This document shows, piece by piece, positions 6,320 through 9,910 of a DNA stretch of 9,910 nt. The position numbers were made by a program, and so were the translations under genes. Under the pieces are notes generated by a model. It was not told the origin of the DNA, searched no databases, and was given only the letters and a program-made list of their open reading frames with translations. The stretch spans positions 1-9,910 of the forward strand of contig JACDEP010000081.1 of assembly GCA_013816325.1 (NCBI GenBank). Direction: 5' to 3'. Numbering within the stretch: position 1 is the first letter of the stretch; every line of letters starts with the position of its first letter. This DNA is from Methylotenera sp. GTDB taxonomy: Bacteria; Pseudomonadota; Gammaproteobacteria; Burkholderiales; Methylophilaceae.

Positions 6320-7390
6320 ATGAACAAAATGGAAATGCTGAATATTAAAGAAAAAGACATGCTTGATCAAGCAATGGAAGCTCTGAGGCAGGCTGCTGGG
6401 CTAGATATTGAAGTTGCTCAGTATGAGCCAACAGCTATGCAAGTGCGTGCAGATGCATACATCAATATTACATATAACAACAATAATTACGAATTTGTTG
6501 TTGAAGTTAAGAATATAGATCGCTTCGCTACCATCGCCCAAGTAAAACAAGAGTTAGAGGATTTTAACAAAGCGCCATTACTTATTGCGCCTAAGCTGAC
6601 AGAAGCCGCGGCCGACAATTGCAAAGAGCTGGGGCTTAATTTTATTGATTTAGCAGGTAACGCTTATATCAACACGCCAGATTTCTTTATTTTGATAAAA
6701 GGTCAAAAATTAGATCAACATCAAAATAACCCAATGAACTACTTCAAGGGGAACAAGGCACTTACGCCTACCAACCTGCGCATGGTGTTTGCGTTGTTGT
6801 GCAATCCTGAGATGTTGAATGCGCCTTATCGTGAAATCGCCAAAGTGGCTGGTATTGCATTGGGTGCAGTGGGCTGGGGGTTCAATGATCTAGCCGCAAG
6901 AGCGCTTACCCTTGGCGATGGTAAAAAGAATGATCGTGTAATAATTCAGCAAGAAAAGCTCATTCAAGAATGGGTGACAAACTACCCAATTAAGTTGCGC
7001 CCTAAATTAAACCCAAGGCGCTTTAAAGCAAACAATCTAGACTGGTGGAAGCATCTAGATGTTAGAAACTATGCAGCGCAATGGGGTGGTGAAGTAGCTG
7101 CCGACATACTGACTCATTACTTAAAACCCAATTTTTTCACATTGTACTTACACGGCAAAGATTTGAAAAAAAATATGAATAAGCTGATAGTTGAAAACAG
7201 ACTTGTGCCAGACCCTAAAGGCAATATTGAGTTATTAGAAGCTTTTTGGGATTTTGATGCTGCTGACTTACTGCTAGAGACTGTACCCACTTTGTTAGTC
7301 TATGCCGACCTTATTGCAAGCAATGACCCGCGTAACTTAGAAACGGCAAAAATGATTTATGAGAAATTAATTCAACATGCAAACCATTAA
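6320..7390 (+). CDS. abiEi: AbiEi-type antitoxin / transcriptional regulator of a type IV toxin-antitoxin system
   Basis: 356-residue protein of the AbiEi_2 (DUF2186) kind, judged from LLIAPKLTEAAADNCKELG (87-105), LNFIDLAGNAYINTPDFFI (106-124) and the following K-GQK. Three parts are visible: an N-terminal alpha/beta part (about 10-130) with D45 in VRADAYI and E62-V-K64 in FVVEVKN, an arrangement like a PD-(D/E)xK nuclease core; a winged-helix-like part (about 148-200; TPTNLRMVFALL, YREIAKVAGIALGAVGWGFNDL); and a C-terminal part typical of AbiEi proteins (WGGEVAADILTHYLKPNFFTLY, 255-276). In known AbiE systems this protein neutralises the toxin without direct protein contact and represses the operon. 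It overlaps the toxin gene by 14 bases, so translation is probably coupled. The ATG overlaps the last operator half-site; the ribosome site (AAAGA) is weak. Confidence 0.85.
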   Translation: MNKMEMLNIKEKDMLDQAMEALRQAAGLDIEVAQYEPTAMQVRADAYINITYNNNNYEFVVEVKNIDRFATIAQVKQELEDFNKAPLLIAPKLTEAAADNCKELGLNFIDLAGNAYINTPDFFILIKGQKLDQHQNNPMNYFKGNKALTPTNLRMVFALLCNPEMLNAPYREIAKVAGIALGAVGWGFNDLAARALTLGDGKKNDRVIIQQEKLIQEWVTNYPIKLRPKLNPRRFKANNLDWWKHLDVRNYAAQWGGEVAADILTHYLKPNFFTLYLHGKDLKKNMNKLIVENRLVPDPKGNIELLEAFWDFDAADLLLETVPTLLVYADLIASNDPRNLETAKMIYEKLIQHANH

Positions 7391-8231
7391 ACCTATTAAG
7401 CCAATTGGCGAACTGACCATTGAGATTGCGCGTGAAATAAACGCGGTAAGCAAAGCGCTGGGCTTAGAGGTACTGCTGGTTGGCGCTCAGGCAAAAGTAA
7501 TATTGCTAGAAAACATACACGGCTTAAACCCAGGCCGTGCAACGGGCGATATTGATTTTGCATTTGCCGTAGAAAGTTGGGATCAATTTTACCAAATTAA
7601 GCAAAGCTTAATTGCCACAGGCAAATTTACAGAACTGCCAAAAGTAAAGCAAAGGCTAGTCTATCAATCCAGTTTAATTGAGCATGAGTTTGTCGTAGAT
7701 ATCATCCCGTTTGGTAAAGTGCAGGATGAAAATAACATGATTGCATGGCCGCCAGAGATGGATGTAGTGATGAGTGTTAATGGTTATCAAGAGGCGCTGG
7801 AGTCTGCACTATTAGTAGCCCTAGATGCCGATTTAGCTATTAAAGTAGTCTCGTTAGCTGGGCTGGCAATATTAAAAATATTTGCATGGTCAGAGCGTGG
7901 CACGGTCACTGAAAATAAAGATGCGCTTGATTTATTAACGCTGCTCCGTGCTTATCATGAAGCTGGCAACACAGAAAGGATCTATGAAGTGCCAGAGCCA
8001 GAGATTTTAGAATCTATGAATTACAACCCAGAACTGATGGGTACTTGGCTACTTGGTTATGATGCAGCAGCTATAGCTGATCAAGGCACAATTGAAACAA
8101 TTGCTGGGCTTATTGAGAGCAAAAAAGAAAATCTTATATTGCAGATGGCTAAGTCATTAGTAGGTAATGAAAATGCCCTGAATGACGCTGAAGCCTTGCT
8201 ATCAAGTTTTACTAAAGGCCTGCAAAACTAA
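7377..8231 (+). CDS. abiEii: AbiEii-type nucleotidyltransferase toxin
   Basis: 284-residue nucleotidyltransferase-fold protein, the expected toxin partner of the preceding gene. AbiEii-like toxins are thought to transfer nucleotides to RNA (tRNA in studied relatives) and so stop growth during phage attack. Motifs: LLVGAQAKVILLE (33-45) with the helix after the Gly; the metal-binding pair D58 and D60 in ATGDIDFAFAV; a third acid, D108, in EFVVDIIPFG; and the helical motif AGLAILKIFAWSERG (161-175) with K167 and R174, followed by KDALDLLTLL (181-190) with D182 and D185. All expected catalytic positions are present, so the toxin should be active. The ATG lies inside the end of the antitoxin gene (14-base overlap). 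The stop overlaps by two bases with the stop of the HsdR-tail remnant coming from the other side. Confidence 0.85.
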   Translation: MQTIKPIKPIGELTIEIAREINAVSKALGLEVLLVGAQAKVILLENIHGLNPGRATGDIDFAFAVESWDQFYQIKQSLIATGKFTELPKVKQRLVYQSSLIEHEFVVDIIPFGKVQDENNMIAWPPEMDVVMSVNGYQEALESALLVALDADLAIKVVSLAGLAILKIFAWSERGTVTENKDALDLLTLLRAYHEAGNTERIYEVPEPEILESMNYNPELMGTWLLGYDAAAIADQGTIETIAGLIESKKENLILQMAKSLVGNENALNDAEALLSSFTKGLQN

Positions 8232-8400
8232 CCAACCTTCACCAGCGCATTCTCATTTACCGTGCCCACTAACTGAATCACCTTTTTAGCGCCAATTTCA
8301 TCAATCACGCCCAGCAAGCCATCTTGGTGAATATGCGTAAAAGGTGGCTCAAACAGCATGCTTCATGGATTTTAGGATTTTTAGCTAATTCTGATAAGGT
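8228..8400 (-). pseudogene. frameshifted remnant of an HsdR-like C-terminal tail
   Basis: Reading on past the hsdR stop (TAA at 8403-8401) in the same frame gives TLSELAKNPKIHEA (8400-8359). One frame over, from 8359, the sequence continues with MLFEPPFTHIHQDGLLGVID, then EIGAKKVIQLVGTVNENALV and a TAG at 8230-8228. The two pieces join naturally with a single-base shift near 8357-8361, so this looks like a tail of about 57 codons cut off by one nonsense change and one frameshift. The text (PPFTxIxxxG...GTVNENA) resembles C-terminal ends of some type I restriction R subunits, from memory and not from a search. Its stop touches the abiEii stop, as expected for a true former gene end. Alternatively it comes from an older hsdR allele replaced by recombination. 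Confidence 0.55.
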
Positions 8401-9909
8401 TTAGTTTGCAGTTGATTGATATAAGTACTTTTGAAACCCAATAAAAATTTTGCGAATATTATTTGGATTTCCAAGTAATTTAGTAGCATCATGTACTGAT
8501 TGATATTTAAGCTCTAATAACCCTTTGAGCTTTTCTTGGCTAAGTTCATCCACGCCTTGGTTGATATACTGTCCTAATACAAAGTCTATAAATGCGCTTT
8601 GTTTATCTTCAAATTGTTGATGCGCTTGGCGCTTGGCCTCTGTTGCTCTTACTTCTCTGGTAATAGGCTGTAGAGCAAATGCCACATTAGCTAATACATC
8701 AAATAAATCACTATTTTCCGCATCGATAATGCGTTGCATTTCAGCCAGTACTTCTTTATTAAAACCTTTTTCGCTTAGACCTTCAAGTAGCTTTTTGCGG
8801 GTTTCAGGATTGCTCCAAATGGTGCGCAGTGCGTCTTCATCTTTAAAAAACTCTGGCAACACACCAAACAAACTTTCTAAAAACTGCGCGGCCGACATCG
8901 GTTTGCCATTCGCACCCCAAAAGCTGGTCGCCATCATGTGTTGAATTTGGCGCGTTTTACCATCTGAGAGTTTAATTAAAATTTTCTCTGGCTTAGGTTC
9001 TGGTGTGTAGTGTGCTTGCCGCTGCTCAACTACATTTGGCTTAGTAACATTTCCGCCAGATTCTGTTGGCTCTATCGACTCTGGCTCGCCATCCCATTCA
9101 GGGTCGTTAAAGTGGTGGTGCGCTTTTACAAAATCATAAATCGTAAAATAATCTTTGCCTTCATAAAGCCGCGTGCCGCGCCCTACAATCTGCTTAAATT
9201 CAATCATGCTGTTCACTTCACGCATCAACACAATATTACGCACATTGCGTGCATCTACGCCTGTTGAGAGCTTTTGCGAGGTAGTCAGTATGGTGGGGAT
9301 TGCGTTATCGTTATCTTGAAACGCTTTTAGATATTGGTCGCCTAACGCACCATCAGCGGCCGTAACGCGTACACAGTATTCAGGGTCTTTACTGGTTTTA
9401 ATCTGGTTAATGTAATCGCGTACCTCTAAGGCATGCTCTTGCGAGGCGCAAAATACCAATGTTTTTTCACGTTGGTTAATTAAATCCATAAACAGTTTTA
9501 CGCGGTATTGCTCACGCGCGGGGATTTTAATAATCCGATTAAAATCACCTTCTTTATACAGTCTGCCAGGTTCAGCCTCGCCTTGCACCACCACGCCATC
9601 ACCTGGGGTGTAAATGTACTCATCCAAAGTGGTCGCAATTTGTTTCACTTTAAACGGTGTTAAAAAGCCATCGTTAATGCCTTCTTTGAGTGAATACACA
9701 TACACTGGCTCACCAAAATAGGCATAAGTATCTACGTTGTCTTTGCGCTTAGGTGTTGCGGTTAAACCAAGCTGAACTGCTGGGCTAAAGTATTCCAAAA
9801 TGCCGCGCCAATTGCCTTCATCATTCGCGCCACCACGGTGGCATTCATCAATAATAATAAAATCAAAAAAGTCAGGCGGGTATTCACCAAAGTTAGGCGC
9901 TGGGTTACC
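8401..9909 (-). CDS. hsdR: type I restriction enzyme R subunit, C-terminal part (5' end outside window)
   Basis: Reverse-strand gene entering from the right edge; 502 codons are visible. It is the motor and C-terminal part of HsdR of the EcoEI/EcoAI kind, the ATP-driven translocase and nuclease subunit of a type I restriction-modification complex. In order: motif II DECHRGGANDEGNWRG (visible residues 21-36), motif III LGLTATPKR (47-55), motif IV KTLVFCASQEHALEV, motif V TTSQKLSTGVDARNVRNIV, motif VI FKQIVGRGTRLYEG, then the EcoEI-type C-terminal domain with ITREVRATEAKRQ and the ending LLELKYQSVHDATKLLG...IRKIFIGFQKYLYQ. The N-terminal nuclease domain and helicase motif I are off the window, as are any hsdM and hsdS. 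In-frame TTG at 9798 is internal, since conserved motif II precedes it. Whether the present stop is original is doubtful (see the remnant downstream). Confidence 0.93.
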   Translation of the reverse strand, partial: GNPAPNFGEYPPDFFDFIIIDECHRGGANDEGNWRGILEYFSPAVQLGLTATPKRKDNVDTYAYFGEPVYVYSLKEGINDGFLTPFKVKQIATTLDEYIYTPGDGVVVQGEAEPGRLYKEGDFNRIIKIPAREQYRVKLFMDLINQREKTLVFCASQEHALEVRDYINQIKTSKDPEYCVRVTAADGALGDQYLKAFQDNDNAIPTILTTSQKLSTGVDARNVRNIVLMREVNSMIEFKQIVGRGTRLYEGKDYFTIYDFVKAHHHFNDPEWDGEPESIEPTESGGNVTKPNVVEQRQAHYTPEPKPEKILIKLSDGKTRQIQHMMATSFWGANGKPMSAAQFLESLFGVLPEFFKDEDALRTIWSNPETRKKLLEGLSEKGFNKEVLAEMQRIIDAENSDLFDVLANVAFALQPITREVRATEAKRQAHQQFEDKQSAFIDFVLGQYINQGVDELSQEKLKGLLELKYQSVHDATKLLGNPNNIRKIFIGFQKYLYQSTAN

Positions 9910-9910
9910 T

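Larger units (their letters stand above)
6206..6325. promoter_or_regulatory. duplicated four-half-site operator array (two 69-base-spaced copies)
   Basis: Two palindromes, GTTCACGTAACGTGAAC (6223-6239) and TGTTCACGTTACGTGAACA (6291-6309), are reverse complements of each other over their 17-base cores and have centres at 6231 and 6300. Each is flanked by outer half-sites placed symmetrically 23 bases from its centre: GTTCA at 6206-6210 and TGAAC at 6252-6256 for copy 1, GTTCA at 6275-6279 and TGAAC at 6321-6325 for copy 2. Half-site centres are spaced 17-12-17-(23)-17-12-17. The flanks also match in part (AAATGAACAAAA at 6249-6260 and 6318-6329), which points to an ancient 69-base duplication. 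AbiEi antitoxins are known to bind inverted repeats in their own promoters; this array is the expected place for that, in unusually elaborate form. Confidence 0.85.

Noticed and set aside
6206..6325. CRISPR-like repeat array
   Set aside because: Only two copies, each an internal palindrome between a divergent gene pair, with promoter elements inside; this is an operator layout, not repeats with spacers.
8228..8359. Independent small gene starting at ATG 8359 (MLFEPPF...)
   Set aside because: No ribosome site is seen, and the same-frame continuation of hsdR (SELAKNPKIHEA) leads directly into it with a one-base shift; a remnant tail explains it better than a new 43-codon gene.
8633..9267. Plus-strand frames opposite hsdR
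   Set aside because: They mirror well-conserved HsdR helicase and C-terminal sequence and show no domain of their own.
9796..9798. TTG as the start of the hsdR reading frame
   Set aside because: Helicase motif II (DECHRGG) and further coding text continue in frame upstream to the window edge, so the TTG is an internal leucine codon and the gene is open at its 5' end.

Overview
The window looks like chromosomal DNA of a Gram-negative proteobacterium of moderate, rather AT-leaning base composition. The OmpR receiver domain at the left edge is very close to the proteobacterial OmpR family, and DUF482-type acyltransferases are typical of proteobacteria. A betaproteobacterium of the Methylophilaceae/Nitrosomonadales kind would fit, but that is an impression from gene style and not a demonstrated assignment.

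Left part (1-5430) reads as ordinary core or semi-core genome: the 5' half of an ompR-type response regulator (minus), an exported EF-hand protein (plus), a DUF482/FemAB-like predicted N-acyltransferase (plus), a short-chain dehydrogenase (minus), a membrane acyltransferase-3 protein (minus) and a small free-standing GAF-domain protein (plus). The GAF gene is closed by a convincing intrinsic terminator at about 5399-5426. The genes are mostly single units, with a convergent pair at 2626/2634 and divergent pairs at 403/689 and 4572/4800.

Right part (about 5430-9910) is a defence-type accessory region: an unrecognised AT-rich gene (minus, 5525-6136), a two-gene type IV toxin-antitoxin operon of the AbiE kind (plus, 6320-8231, 14-base overlap), and, convergent with it, the 3' part of a type I restriction gene hsdR (minus, running off the right edge). 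The last 170 bases before the abiEii stop are not empty. They hold a frameshifted remnant of an HsdR-like C-terminal tail that continues in frame past the present hsdR stop codon.

The most remarkable structure is the 183-base divergent control region between the unknown gene and the abiE operon. It carries two copies, exactly 69 bases apart, of a four-half-site operator: a near-perfect 17-19 bp palindrome flanked on both sides by GTTCA/TGAAC half-sites at identical distances. A good promoter for the abiE operon sits between the two copies, its -10 touches the second palindrome, and the last half-site overlaps the abiEi start codon. This suggests tight cooperative autoregulation by the antitoxin and possible co-control of the divergent unknown gene. 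The antitoxin itself appears to combine an N-terminal fold with a PD-(D/E)xK-like D...ExK signature and a winged-helix part, which is worth testing.
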